Source: Olavius algarvensis Gamma 3 endosymbiont | GTDB lineage: Bacteria > Pseudomonadota > Gammaproteobacteria > GCA-001735895 | DNA length: 56,087 nt | Reading direction: 5' to 3' | Assembly: GCA_001735895.1 (NCBI GenBank) | Contig: DS021200.1 | Span: 222,325 to 278,411, forward strand | Shown here: positions 1 to 8,199 of the stretch, one piece after another | Layout: each line of letters starts with the position of its first letter | How positions within the stretch are numbered: the first letter of the stretch is position 1 | Notes under the pieces: model-generated | Seen by the model: only the letters and a program-made list of their open reading frames with translations | What the model was told of the DNA's origin: nothing | The model's database searches: none | Made by a program: the position numbers and the translations under genes

Positions 1-372
1 CTGTTGGTCTGTGATGCCTTGAAGATGGCCGCCTGGCAGCGCCGACCCAAGGCAGGTTTAATCCATCACTCGGATCGTGGGTCTCAGTATGCCAGCAAGG
101 CATTCCGAAAATTACTCAGAATCAACGGGTTCCAGGGCAGCATGAGCCGTAAAGGTGACTGTTGGGATAATGCGGTGGTCGAGAGCTTCTTTGGCAGTCT
201 GAAGCAGGAGCGGGTGCAATGGCGAAATTATCAGACTCGATATGAAGCACAGCAGGATATTCTGCAGTACATATCCAGCTGGTATAACCCATATCGATTA
301 CATTCGACGCTGAATTATGTCAGCCCGAATGATTATGAAAAACGACTACTCGAAACGAAGCATGCCGCTTAA
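1..372 (+). CDS. IS3-family transposase OrfB, C-terminal part (partial)
   Basis: This is the C-terminal 123 residues of an IS3-family OrfB (rve integrase core, DDE). The reading frame is open at base 1, so the gene is cut by the window edge. Visible hallmarks are HHSDRGSQYAS, which carries the second catalytic Asp, then GFQGSMSRKGDCWDNAVVES with the catalytic Glu in the NAVVESFF context, and the family C-terminal pattern W-Y-N-x-x-R-x-H-S-T-L-N-Y-x-x-P. The full protein is normally about 270-300 aa and is made together with OrfA by programmed frameshifting, which cannot be checked here. It catalyses cut-and-circularise transposition of its own element. Activity is unknown. Confidence 0.93.
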   Translation: MLVCDALKMAAWQRRPKAGLIHHSDRGSQYASKAFRKLLRINGFQGSMSRKGDCWDNAVVESFFGSLKQERVQWRNYQTRYEAQQDILQYISSWYNPYRLHSTLNYVSPNDYEKRLLETKHAA

Positions 373-403
373 CTGGGGTGTATCAAAAAGTTTGACCACG
401 TCA
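1..403 (+). mobile_element. 3' end of an IS3-family insertion sequence
   Basis: Only the right end of the element is in the window; it begins beyond base 1. It holds the end of the transposase (1-372) and about 30 bases of terminal sequence ending near 397-403 (CACGTCA). The boundary is placed where the neighbouring nqrA homology starts on the minus strand. The left end and target duplication cannot be seen, so the exact terminus may be off by a few bases. Confidence 0.8.
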
Positions 404-889
404 TTCATCCAGCCTGGCGTCAATGATGGGGGCAGGGTCGGGAGCTAGCGGCTCGGCATCGAGCGCGGTCACGAAGATCGCGGCGGGCTCGCTCTGCGGA
501 TCGGGTATGTTGCCGAAGGGCCGAGTGCGCAGGCTGCTCCAGGCGCCGGTTTCGAGCATGAAAATACGCAAGCTGTCGCGGTCGTCCCCGGCCGGCGGCT
601 GGTATTGCGCGCAACCCGCGGTCGCGTCGATCTCGATTTGCAGCGCCACCAGCTTGCGCCGCGCCCCGCGTTCGATGCGGGCTATCCTGCCGGCCGCGGG
701 CGCGGTGAATTTCAGATCCGGTCGGCGTGCATCGCGCATCACCGCGGCGCCGGCCTGAACCGCGTCACCTTCTGCACAGAGCATTTCGAAATTAACGCCG
801 CGGTAGTCGCTACCCAGCAGGGCGACCGTGTTTACGGTCCGGGTTTCGAGATCAATCGAGCCCGGCATCCGAGTTTCCGAGTAATGCAT
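401..889 (-). pseudogene. nqrA: NqrA (Na+-translocating NADH:quinone reductase subunit A), truncated by the IS
   Basis: The 162 codons match the N-terminal third of NqrA (usual length about 445 aa). The match covers VALLGSDYRGVNFEMLCAEG, then KFTAPAAGRIARIERGARRK (barrel-sandwich segment), LRTRPFGNIPDP and AIFVTALDAEPLAPDP. NqrA is the cytosolic quinone-reducing subunit of the Na+-pumping NADH dehydrogenase. Homology stops abruptly at 401-403, where the IS3-family end begins, and the TGA stop is formed at that junction. The start ATG at 889 is the first in frame; a second Met lies at 868. The remaining nqr genes would be expected beyond the IS and are not visible. The remnant is unlikely to be functional. 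Confidence 0.85.
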
Positions 890-928
890 ACATGGCAGCA
901 GATTTTAGCGAGCGCGTTGCGATAATAA

Positions 929-942
929 CTGATCCAAATCAG
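929..942. promoter_or_regulatory. FNR/Anr-type site upstream of truncated nqrA
   Basis: CTGATCCAAATCAG fits the FNR-family half-site arrangement TGAT-N4-ATCA and is a perfect palindrome in its outer ten positions. It lies 40 bases upstream of the nqrA start, in a 182-base gap with no gene. A very similar site occurs upstream of feoA. Assignment rests on sequence match only. Confidence 0.45.
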
Positions 943-1071
943 CTCGCGACAGAGTTATAGCGGCTTTTGCCCGAATTTCTAACCGCATAAAGGGCGCTTA
1001 CCCGATGGCCGAAAAACTTACAACTGCGGGTTGTCGCTTTGCGCTTGTAGATCTGGTAGCGGATACGGGAA

Positions 1072-2007
1072 TCAGTTTTCGCGCTCCGACAAAACCTGCT
1101 TCAGGGCGCGAATGTGTTCGGGACCGGTACCGCAGCAGCCACCTACGATCTGTACCCCGTAAGCGCGGATCCAGCCATCGATTTCACGGGCATATTCGAC
1201 CGGAGTGCTGACTTCCTCGTAGCGCCATTCGGGCAACATCAACTTGCCGGTTTCGGCATAGGCCAGCAATGGCCCCGACCAGTGCTGCCGTAGCACCTGC
1301 AGCGCGGGCGCGGTATCCTCGACCCGGGTATGCATGATACCCGCCGCCTGCCCCCCGAGCACATTCAGGGTTTCGACCATTTCTCCGAAATCATGGGCAC
1401 TGGTCGTATCGTCGGTGTTCTTCCAGCGCAGGCTGCGCACGTCGACGCCGTTATCGGCCATCATCGCGCTGTAGCCGATCCAGACCGGCAGTCCGGTCGC
1501 TACCGCGGCCTCGATGACGATACTGGCATTTTCGATATCGCGCATCATTTCGGCAATGATGACATCGACCCCGGCCTCCGCCAGGGTTTCGGCCAGTTCC
1601 CGGTAACTCGCGGCCACATGCTCGCCGGTAGCGACTTCATAATGACTGGTCAAGGGCGGCATGCTCGACATCGAACCGGCGATATATACCGTTTCCCGCG
1701 CCGCGTTGTCACGCGCCTGCTGCGCCAGCTGTACCGATTTGAAATTCAGTAACTTGGATTCGTGGCCCAAGTTGACGCTCTCTAGCACATGGCGGGCGGT
1801 GGAATAAGTGTTTGCGGTGATAACCTGTGCGCCTGCCCTGATGTAATCTTCGTGCACTTCGCGCACCTGGTCGGGATGCGTTTTGGTAGTGAGTCCGCTC
1901 CAGACATTCTTGTCCAGCGCCACTCCCCGCCGGCGGATCTCGGTGCTGACGCCTCCATCCAGCAGCAAAATCTCATTATTATCGAGGCGTTCGGTCAAAC
2001 TGCTCAT
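1072..2007 (-). CDS. Homocysteine S-methyltransferase family protein
   Basis: 311 aa, one homocysteine-binding TIM-barrel domain. N-terminal LLLDGGVSTEIRRRG and the C-terminal double-cysteine motif VGGCCGTGPEHIRAL are diagnostic of the MmuM/BHMT family. Members transfer a methyl group from S-methylmethionine, betaine or a related donor to homocysteine, giving methionine in the cytoplasm. The third zinc ligand, normally a Cys in a G-[IV]-N-C segment before the last strands, appears as His here (AAGIMHTRVEDTAPAL). This suggests a subfamily with a Cys2His zinc site. The donor cannot be deduced. It stands alone, divergent from the lipoprotein gene, with no methionine gene nearby. Family assignment is firm and substrate is open. 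Confidence 0.88.
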   Translation of the reverse strand: MSSLTERLDNNEILLLDGGVSTEIRRRGVALDKNVWSGLTTKTHPDQVREVHEDYIRAGAQVITANTYSTARHVLESVNLGHESKLLNFKSVQLAQQARDNAARETVYIAGSMSSMPPLTSHYEVATGEHVAASYRELAETLAEAGVDVIIAEMMRDIENASIVIEAAVATGLPVWIGYSAMMADNGVDVRSLRWKNTDDTTSAHDFGEMVETLNVLGGQAAGIMHTRVEDTAPALQVLRQHWSGPLLAYAETGKLMLPEWRYEEVSTPVEYAREIDGWIRAYGVQIVGGCCGTGPEHIRALKQVLSEREN

Positions 2008-2209
2008 AACGATATCAATGTAACGGTCGCAGGCGCGCAGTGTAGCAGAGTTGAACTGGAATGCTCGTTATCCGGCACGACGGCATCTCAAGATACGACC
2101 CCGTGACGGTGTCCGCTCGAGCCCAGGCGGGGGAAGACCGGCGGCGGTCATACTCGACAAAATACCCCTGCTTGGGATACCTTGGGCGCCTAGATAAACG
2201 GAGTGCCCG

Positions 2210-2818
2210 ATGAATCCCGAAGCGCGCGTAACAGGCTTGCTTTGCGCCTACACCCTGCTGCTGTTGTTACTCGGCGGCTGCGCCGGCCAAACGCCGCAAC
2301 TGGAACTGCCCCTAGAGGTCGAACAGCAACGCCTCGACGAGCTCAATCTGGCGATTCTCGCCCTGGGTGACGGGGTCGATGCCGACGAAGCCAGGCGCGC
2401 GGCAAAAATTGCTATCGATTACAGCCGCCAACTGGCGCGTGAATACGAAACCACGGGGTCGGCGCTAGTGCATAACATCAAAGTCAATCTCGGTATTAAA
2501 CAGCGCGGGCTCTGCGTCGACTGGACCCGCGATCTGCTCGCGCGGATGAAACAGGAAGAGTTTCACAGCCTCGACCTGCACTGGGCGGTCGCCAATTACG
2601 AAACCCGGTTTCGACTCGAGCACAGCACGCTTGTCGTCAGCGCCCGCGGCAACTCGCTGCACCAGGGTTTGATCCTGGATCCCTGGCGTAACTCCGGGCA
2701 TTTGTATTGGGCGCCGACCCTGGGAGACCCCGGCTATCGGTGGAAACCGCAGGCGGAAATCCATGCGCTCAAGCGCCAGCATGCAAGCGCGACCAAAAAC
2801 CGCAGCTACCTGCGCTAA
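2210..2818 (+). CDS. Lipoprotein, possibly transglutaminase/cysteine-peptidase-like fold
   Basis: 202 aa. The N-terminus has a lipoprotein signal (residues about 9-24, LLLLLGGC lipobox), so it should be anchored to a membrane facing the periplasm. No named family was recognised with certainty. The C-terminal half contains GLCVDWTRDLL, LEHSTLVVSA and GLILDPWRNSG in order, an arrangement of Cys, His and Asp resembling a transglutaminase-like catalytic triad. That reading is inference from spacing and local context. The ATG at 2210 is followed directly by the signal peptide. Downstream, a phosphoesterase begins after 37 bases, so the two may be co-transcribed. Confidence 0.75.
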   Translation: MNPEARVTGLLCAYTLLLLLLGGCAGQTPQLELPLEVEQQRLDELNLAILALGDGVDADEARRAAKIAIDYSRQLAREYETTGSALVHNIKVNLGIKQRGLCVDWTRDLLARMKQEEFHSLDLHWAVANYETRFRLEHSTLVVSARGNSLHQGLILDPWRNSGHLYWAPTLGDPGYRWKPQAEIHALKRQHASATKNRSYLR

Positions 2819-2855
2819 CCGGTTTTCGGGTTAAACCAGTTATTCGACAACCCTC

Positions 2856-3494
2856 ATGCCAACTAAAATCGGACTCATCAGCGATGTTCATTCCAGCCCG
2901 GGGCCGCTCGCCCAGGCGTTGGATATTTTCGCGCGTGAAGAAGTCGACGACATCATTTGCGCGGGCGACATCGCCGGCTACTATAAAACCGTGCTGCCCA
3001 CCACCGAACTGTTGGCGCAGTCGGGCTGCAAAGCCGTGCTGGGCAATCACGACCAATCCTATCTCGCCCAACCGGCACGCAATGATGAGCTGAGCGCGCG
3101 CGCCTACCTGCAGCAACTGCCGCTGACTATCGAGCTCGAAATCGAACAAAAAAAGGTCCTGGTAGTGCACGCTAATCCGCCTGCCGAGCAACACGGCGGT
3201 ATCAAGCTACTCGATCAGCAGGGCGCCGTAATCGAGGAGCGCAGGCAGGACTGGATTGTCAGGCTGTCCGAAGTCGATTGCGATGTACTGATCGTCGGTC
3301 ACACCCACCAGGTATACGCACTGCCGCTGGGCAATGTTTTTGTCGTCAACCCGGGGAGTTCCGTTTTCAATCACAGCTGCATGATATTATCCCTGCCCGA
3401 CCTGAATGTGCAGCGCTTTGCACTCGGCGGCCATGACCTGGTGGAATGCTGGAATTTCGGTATGCTCGCAAGCGCTGGTTCGATACCGTTTTAG
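2856..3494 (+). CDS. Metallophosphoesterase (calcineurin-like, YfcE-type)
   Basis: 212 aa, a single calcineurin-like phosphoesterase domain. All metal-binding blocks are visible in order: GLISDVHSSP (D-x-H), ICAGDIAGY (GD), VLGNHDQ (GNH-D), VVHANPP (H) and VGHTHQVY (GHTH). Proteins of this size hydrolyse phosphomonoesters or phosphodiesters with two metal ions and are usually cytoplasmic. No signal peptide is present. It follows the lipoprotein gene closely. The physiological substrate cannot be inferred. Confidence 0.9.
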   Translation: MPTKIGLISDVHSSPGPLAQALDIFAREEVDDIICAGDIAGYYKTVLPTTELLAQSGCKAVLGNHDQSYLAQPARNDELSARAYLQQLPLTIELEIEQKKVLVVHANPPAEQHGGIKLLDQQGAVIEERRQDWIVRLSEVDCDVLIVGHTHQVYALPLGNVFVVNPGSSVFNHSCMILSLPDLNVQRFALGGHDLVECWNFGMLASAGSIPF

Positions 3495-3625
3495 GATTAC
3501 CCGCGGGTTAACCGTGAACCCGTTAGCCGAAATTCTCGGAGTCGAATAACAGCACAGTTTTATTGCCGGCAGGACTGCCCGCCGACAAACTGATCCGGAA
3601 CCTGCCGCGCGACGTATAACCCGGC

Positions 3626-4372
3626 ATGCCGCTCCCGTCCGTTAAATCCATACCTGATGCTACGCGTCAAATTAACGTTGTCGGCGCCAGTGGCGGCATC
3701 GGCCGAGCCCTGGTTGCCTGCCTGTTGGATCGATTTCCGAGGGCCCGGATAGCGGCGACCCATCACCGCGGTGACATCCCGTTCGAACACGACCGCATCG
3801 CCTGGCAGCGGCTGGACATCCGCGATCCCGGAGCTATCGCGGCATGGTCTTCTCGTTTCGGCCAGGTCGATTGGTTGCTGAACTGCGCGGGCTACCTGCA
3901 CGGTGAAGCCGGCGGTCCCGAGAAAAATATTCGCTCGCTAGAGGCGGATTTTCTGTTGGAAAACCTGCGCGTCAATACCTTACCGACACTATTGCTGGCC
4001 AAACATTTCTCGGCGCCTCTGAAAAAGAGTGGAAGTCCCATCCTGGCGACTATTTCCGCCCGCGTCGGCAGCATCGAGGACAACCGTCTGGGCGGCTGGT
4101 ACAGCTACCGGATCTCAAAGGCCGCACTCAATATGGCGTTGAAAACACTCAGCATCGAATGGCAACACAGTCACCCGCGCGGTTGCGTCGCGGCGCTGCA
4201 TCCAGGCACCAACGACACTCGAATGTCGAAGCCATTTCAGGCCGGAGTGAATCCGCAGCAGCTGTTTAATCCTGAATACACCGCGTCCCGGTTGGTCAAG
4301 CTTTTATCGCAACTCGATCCCGGCCAAAGCGGCAACTTCTGGACCTGGGATGGAGCCCGATTACCCTGGTAA
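3626..4372 (+). CDS. Short-chain dehydrogenase/reductase, CsgA/C-factor-like
   Basis: 248 aa, classical SDR with a Rossmann fold. The nucleotide-binding motif is NVVGASGGIGRALV (about residues 17-30), the NAG-like motif is LLNCAGYLHGE, and the catalytic motif is YSYRISKAALNM (Y-x3-K), preceded by a Ser in ATISARVGSI. The pattern SARVGSIEDN-GGWYSYR is typical of SDRs annotated as C-factor or cell-cell signalling proteins. The substrate is unknown. It lies 19 bases upstream of the glutathione peroxidase gene, suggesting co-transcription. Confidence 0.9.
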   Translation: MPLPSVKSIPDATRQINVVGASGGIGRALVACLLDRFPRARIAATHHRGDIPFEHDRIAWQRLDIRDPGAIAAWSSRFGQVDWLLNCAGYLHGEAGGPEKNIRSLEADFLLENLRVNTLPTLLLAKHFSAPLKKSGSPILATISARVGSIEDNRLGGWYSYRISKAALNMALKTLSIEWQHSHPRGCVAALHPGTNDTRMSKPFQAGVNPQQLFNPEYTASRLVKLLSQLDPGQSGNFWTWDGARLPW

Positions 4373-4391
4373 CCCAGTTTGAGGAGAAATC

Positions 4392-4937
4392 ATGAAACTA
4401 CCCGGATTAATGTTCATCATCCCGTTCGCATTGATTGCCAACGGCGCTAGCGCAGCTTGCGGTTCGTTGCTGGATTTCGAAACGCGCAAGCTACGTTCCG
4501 ATGAGACGGTCGACTTTTGCAGAAGTTTTGACGACAAAGTGCTGCTGATAGTAAACACCGCCAGCCACTGCGGTTTCACCGGACAATTCGAGGGCCTGGA
4601 AACGCTCTACCAAAGGTACAAGGACCAGGGACTCGAAATCGTCGGCTTCCCCTCGAACGATTTTTATCAGGAGGCCAGCGACGAAGCCGAAACCGCCGCG
4701 GTCTGTTACGTCAACTATGGCGTGAGCTTCACCATGCTTGCCCCAAGTTCGGTCCGCGGCAGCGCCGCCAATCCGCTGTTCCGGCAACTGGCTGAAGAAT
4801 CCGGTAGCGCACCGGGCTGGAATTTCAACAAATACCTGATCGACCGCGGCGGCGAGACGGTTAGGCACTATGGCTCAACGAAAAAACCGACGGGCGGGTC
4901 GCTGGAAAAAGATATCGTGCGAAGCTTGAGGATGTAG
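4392..4937 (+). CDS. Glutathione peroxidase family protein, exported, Cys-type
   Basis: 181 aa with an N-terminal signal peptide (residues about 1-21, ending ANGASAA), so a periplasmic location is likely. The GPx fold is clear: [16 protein letters not shown] carries the peroxidatic Cys in place of selenocysteine, followed by [10 protein letters not shown] and [12 protein letters not shown] with the conserved Trp and Asn. The usual catalytic Gln of FPCNQF is Asp here (PSNDF), a variant also seen in bacterial GPx proteins. It reduces hydroperoxides; the electron donor may be thioredoxin or glutathione. A good ribosome site (GAGGAG) precedes the ATG at 4392. The stop is 7 bases from the next gene. 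Confidence 0.9.
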   Translation: MKLPGLMFIIPFALIANGASAACGSLLDFETRKLRSDETVDFCRSFDDKVLLIVNTASHCGFTGQFEGLETLYQRYKDQGLEIVGFPSNDFYQEASDEAETAAVCYVNYGVSFTMLAPSSVRGSAANPLFRQLAEESGSAPGWNFNKYLIDRGGETVRHYGSTKKPTGGSLEKDIVRSLRM

Positions 4938-4944
4938 GCCCGCG

Positions 4945-5364
4945 ATGAATAACTCGACGGGCACTATCCGGCTGTTGGGTTACGCCGGTTTGATTCCTTT
5001 TATTATCCCGGCGCTACTCGTCGCTTCCGCTTCTGAATACGCGCAACAAGCACTGTCTTTTGCCGGCGTTTACGCCTTTGGCATAACCAGCTTTCTCTGC
5101 GGCAGTTGGTGGGGCGCGGCCTTGGACAGCGGTTCGTCCAAAATCTTGTGGTTTAGTAACCTTTACTTTCTGACGGCGCTAGTCATCTTTGTGTTCGCGC
5201 CCTTCTGGTGGCCACTGGCTGCCGCGGTCATGTTGATCGCAATCCTGTGCACCGAAATAGTTTCGGGACTCTTCCCGGAATTGACCGTCGCCTATCGTAA
5301 AATGCGGGTTCTGCTGACCCTGATTGCAGCCGCCTCCATGCTGGCCATTCATCTGAGCGCTTGA
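4945..5364 (+). CDS. DUF3429 family membrane protein
   Basis: 139 aa, an integral membrane protein with about four to five hydrophobic segments. The N-terminal LLGYAGLIPFIIPALL and the FAGVYAFGITSFLCGSWWGA block match the DUF3429 family as known in proteobacteria. Function is unknown. It sits between the glutathione peroxidase gene and the pterin cluster in the same orientation with short spacers. Confidence 0.8.
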   Translation: MNNSTGTIRLLGYAGLIPFIIPALLVASASEYAQQALSFAGVYAFGITSFLCGSWWGAALDSGSSKILWFSNLYFLTALVIFVFAPFWWPLAAAVMLIAILCTEIVSGLFPELTVAYRKMRVLLTLIAAASMLAIHLSA

Positions 5365-5437
5365 ACCCGGACAATTGGGTGATCCGAATTTGGAATTAAC
5401 TCGTAATACTGGCAAGACAGCAGACAACCCGACGCTC

Positions 5438-5851
5438 ATGAATTCCGTTTCAACAATATTATCGCCGGCCGGGCCGGCCGAAATCAGCGAAGCCAAAATC
5501 AATATCAGCAACCTGCGCTTGCGCACTTACATCGGTTTTAATCCCGAAGAAAAAACCAAACAGCAGGGTGTTATTGTCAACGCTGAAATCTGGTATCGCG
5601 CGGATCTCGCCTGCGCCAGCGACGATGCAGCCGATGCGCTCAACTACAAAAATATCACCAAACGCATGATCCAACACATTGAAAACGGCCGCTTTCAGCT
5701 GCTGGAAAAATTGACCGCGGAATTATTGGCTATCGCGTCCGCAGCGCAACAGGTCAGCTATGCCGAAGTCAGGGTCGACAAACCGCATGCGCTACGCTTC
5801 GCCGACTCGGTTTCGGTAACCCTTAGCGCCCACCGGCGCAGAGCGGATTGA
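5438..5851 (+). CDS. folX: Dihydromonapterin/dihydroneopterin triphosphate 2'-epimerase FolX
   Basis: 137 aa from the ATG at 5438; the frame could also start at a TTG at 5375, but that adds residues not found in the family. The protein tracks E. coli FolX through NLRLRTYIGFNPEE, ADALNYKNITKRMIQHIENG, RFQLLEKLTAELL and YAEVRVDKPHALRFADSVSV. FolX belongs to the dihydroneopterin aldolase superfamily and epimerises dihydroneopterin triphosphate to the monapterin form. Together with the adjacent folM and folE it forms a tetrahydromonapterin pathway in the cytoplasm. The stop is directly followed by folM. Confidence 0.92.
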   Translation: MNSVSTILSPAGPAEISEAKINISNLRLRTYIGFNPEEKTKQQGVIVNAEIWYRADLACASDDAADALNYKNITKRMIQHIENGRFQLLEKLTAELLAIASAAQQVSYAEVRVDKPHALRFADSVSVTLSAHRRRAD

Positions 5852-5852
5852 C

Positions 5853-6587
5853 ATGACCGCCAAGACTTCCCCGATCATCATTACCGGCGGCTCCCGGCGG
5901 CTTGGTCTGGCGGCCGCGCAGGCGCTGCGCGCAGCGGGCTACCCGGTCGTCGTTAGCTATCGTAAGCAGCGCCCGGTCTTAGCCCGGCTGCGGCGGCAAG
6001 GAATCGAAACAATACACACCGATTTTGCCGACGAAGACGGCATTTTGCGCTTCGCGGAACAGCTGCGAACGCGCTACGGTAGCTTACGGGCACTGATTCA
6101 CAATGCATCGGAGTGGCTCGCCGAGGGTGGCAAGCAATCCGATGGCGAGGTCTTGCAACGAATGTTCAACATCCACGTAACCACTCCTTTTCTGCTGAAC
6201 CAGGTTTGCGGTGAGCTGCTATGCCGGCACGGAGAAAAGCATGGTTACGCCGACGTCATCCATATGAGCGATTACGTCGCCAGCAGCGGCAGCAGGAAAC
6301 ATATTGCCTATGCCGCCAGCAAAGCCGCGCTGGACAACCTTACCCTGTCTTTCGCCAGCAAGTTCGCGCCGCTGGTCAAGGTCAACAGTATTGCGCCGGC
6401 GCTGTTGATGTTCAATCACGGCGATGACGCCGCCTACCGGGAAAAGGCGTCCAAAAAATCTCTGCTGAATGCCGCCCCCGGCGAATCGGAGGGCGTCAAC
6501 GCAATTCGCTATCTACTCGATAGTCGTTACCTGACCGGCAAGACCATCGCCCTGGACGGCGGCCGTCACCTGGCCCGGGCCGGCTGA
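5853..6587 (+). CDS. folM: Dihydromonapterin reductase FolM
   Basis: 244 aa SDR of the pteridine reductase type. The cofactor loop ITGGSRRLGLAAAQAL (TGGSRR rather than TGxxxGIG) points to NADPH use and is typical of FolM and PTR1. IHNASEWLAE and the YAASKAALDN catalytic Tyr/Lys are present. FolM reduces dihydromonapterin to tetrahydromonapterin, the likely cofactor of aromatic amino acid hydroxylases in gammaproteobacteria, and has weak dihydrofolate reductase activity. The start ATG is one base after the folX stop, so the pair is translationally linked. FolE follows at 44 bases. Assignment is supported by both sequence and the folX-folE context. Confidence 0.92.
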   Translation: MTAKTSPIIITGGSRRLGLAAAQALRAAGYPVVVSYRKQRPVLARLRRQGIETIHTDFADEDGILRFAEQLRTRYGSLRALIHNASEWLAEGGKQSDGEVLQRMFNIHVTTPFLLNQVCGELLCRHGEKHGYADVIHMSDYVASSGSRKHIAYAASKAALDNLTLSFASKFAPLVKVNSIAPALLMFNHGDDAAYREKASKKSLLNAAPGESEGVNAIRYLLDSRYLTGKTIALDGGRHLARAG

Positions 6588-6631
6588 TTGCCGATAACCC
6601 ACCGCTTAAATAAAAATACCAAGGAAAGATC

Positions 6632-7312
6632 ATGAACAACAATCTCGCTCAGTCTGCAACCGAATTTCCGTCCCCGTTTTCCGAGGCCGCCGACCAGGTT
6701 CGTCATGCGCTGCGCAAGCGCGGGCTGGAGACGCCGCTACTGCCGCATCAATACCAACGCGACGAAAAGTATCGGCGTATCAAAAAGTCCGTTACTGAAA
6801 TCGTCAAGACCCTGGGATTAGATTTAAGCGACGACAGCCTGTGCGAGACGCCGCATCGTATCGCCAAAATGTATGTGGACGAAATGTTTTCCGGTCTCGA
6901 TTATTTCAACTTCCCTAAGATCACCGTCATCGACAACAAAATGGGCGTCGAAGAAATGGTGAAAGTAAGCGATATCAGCGTCACCAGCACTTGCGAGCAT
7001 CACTTCGTCACTATCGACGGCAGCGCCAAGGTGGCATACATCCCGAAGAACAAAATAATCGGCCTGTCCAAGATCAATCGTATCGTTCGTTTCTTCGCGC
7101 GGCGTCCGCAGGTACAGGAACGTCTTACTCAACAGGTACTGGTAGCCCTGCAAACCCTGCTGGCAACAGACGACGTCGCCGTCACCATCGATGCCACACA
7201 CTATTGCGTCAAGGCGCGCGGCGTGATGGATGCGAATTCACGTACCCAAACCACGGCGCTAGGCGGCATTTTCAAGAAACGGCACAAGACCCGCGCCGAA
7301 TTCCTCGCCTGA
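6632..7312 (+). CDS. folE: GTP cyclohydrolase I
   Basis: 226 aa, complete. The zinc ligands appear in [13 protein letters not shown] (Cys and His) and [11 protein letters not shown] (Cys). Other family blocks are [48 protein letters not shown] and [10 protein letters not shown]. The enzyme converts GTP to 7,8-dihydroneopterin triphosphate, the entry step to folate and, with FolX and FolM next door, to tetrahydromonapterin. An AAGGAAAG ribosome site precedes the ATG. UbiG follows after six bases. Confidence 0.97.
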   Translation: MNNNLAQSATEFPSPFSEAADQVRHALRKRGLETPLLPHQYQRDEKYRRIKKSVTEIVKTLGLDLSDDSLCETPHRIAKMYVDEMFSGLDYFNFPKITVIDNKMGVEEMVKVSDISVTSTCEHHFVTIDGSAKVAYIPKNKIIGLSKINRIVRFFARRPQVQERLTQQVLVALQTLLATDDVAVTIDATHYCVKARGVMDANSRTQTTALGGIFKKRHKTRAEFLA

Positions 7313-7318
7313 TTCGAA

Positions 7319-8062
7319 ATGGAATCTCCGACTATCGATAGGCGCGAACTGGCCTATTACGATCGGCTGGCGCAGCAATGGTGGGATAAGTCGGGCAAGT
7401 TCTGGCCGCTGCACCGGCTCAACGAATTACGCCGCGAATACCTGGCGCAGTCGATTTGTAAGCATTTCGGACGCGACCCGCAAGACGCGGCCCCGTTAAC
7501 AGGGCTTAGCGTTCTCGACATCGGCTGCGGCGGCGGCATCCTGGCCGAATCGATGGCGATACTCGGCGCCAGCGTCAAAGGCATCGACGTGGTGGAAAAA
7601 AGTATCGAGGTGGCGCGCCGGCATAGCCGGCTCAGCCGCTTACCGATCGACTATGAAATTGTCAGCGTCGAAGAAATGGTCGAACGCGGCCAAGACTACG
7701 ATGTTCTGCTCAATATGGAAGTGGTTGAACACGTCGCCGACTTGCCGCGTTTCATGACCTGCTGCAATCGACTGCTGGCGCGCGGTGGAATTCTGTTTAT
7801 CGCTACCATAAATCGCAACCCCTTGTCCTGGTTATTCGCGATTGTCGGCGCCGAATATATTCGGCGCTGGTTACCCCGTGGGACCCACAGCTGGAAAAAA
7901 TTCGTACGCCCGGCCGAGTTGAGCGAAATGCTCGCCTGCGATGGCTTGACCGTATCCGCGACCACCGGCGTCAGTGTCAATCCGTTTACCCGGGAATTTC
8001 GTTTGAGCAATCGGAGCGCGGTTAACTACATGCTGTCGGCGGTTCATATCGCCGATAGTTGA
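7319..8062 (+). CDS. ubiG: Ubiquinone biosynthesis O-methyltransferase UbiG
   Basis: 247 aa class I SAM-dependent methyltransferase. The N-terminus YYDRLAQQWWDKSGKFWPLHRLNELR is specific to UbiG. The SAM site is VLDIGCGGGILAESMA, and NMEVVEHVADLP and ATINRNPLSWLFAIVGAEYI are further UbiG blocks. It catalyses both O-methylations of ubiquinone synthesis at the inner membrane. It starts six bases after folE and is probably the last gene of that transcript. The presence of ubiquinone synthesis agrees with an aerobic or respiratory proteobacterium. Confidence 0.95.
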   Translation: MESPTIDRRELAYYDRLAQQWWDKSGKFWPLHRLNELRREYLAQSICKHFGRDPQDAAPLTGLSVLDIGCGGGILAESMAILGASVKGIDVVEKSIEVARRHSRLSRLPIDYEIVSVEEMVERGQDYDVLLNMEVVEHVADLPRFMTCCNRLLARGGILFIATINRNPLSWLFAIVGAEYIRRWLPRGTHSWKKFVRPAELSEMLACDGLTVSATTGVSVNPFTREFRLSNRSAVNYMLSAVHIADS

Positions 8063-8199
8063 GCACGAACGCTGCTGCGAAGATGGATCCGGTTGCAGCA
8101 AGCCGGCATTTCGACTGAGTCTGCGGCGCCGGGGTGATCACCGCCTGGCGCGACCACGTCACCGCCGGCGCCGAAATCAGGCCGCGTTGGCTACAGTTT

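Noticed and set aside
1005-1211. Plus-strand frame of 68 codons
   Set aside because: It overlaps the end of the homocysteine methyltransferase gene and shows no family similarity.
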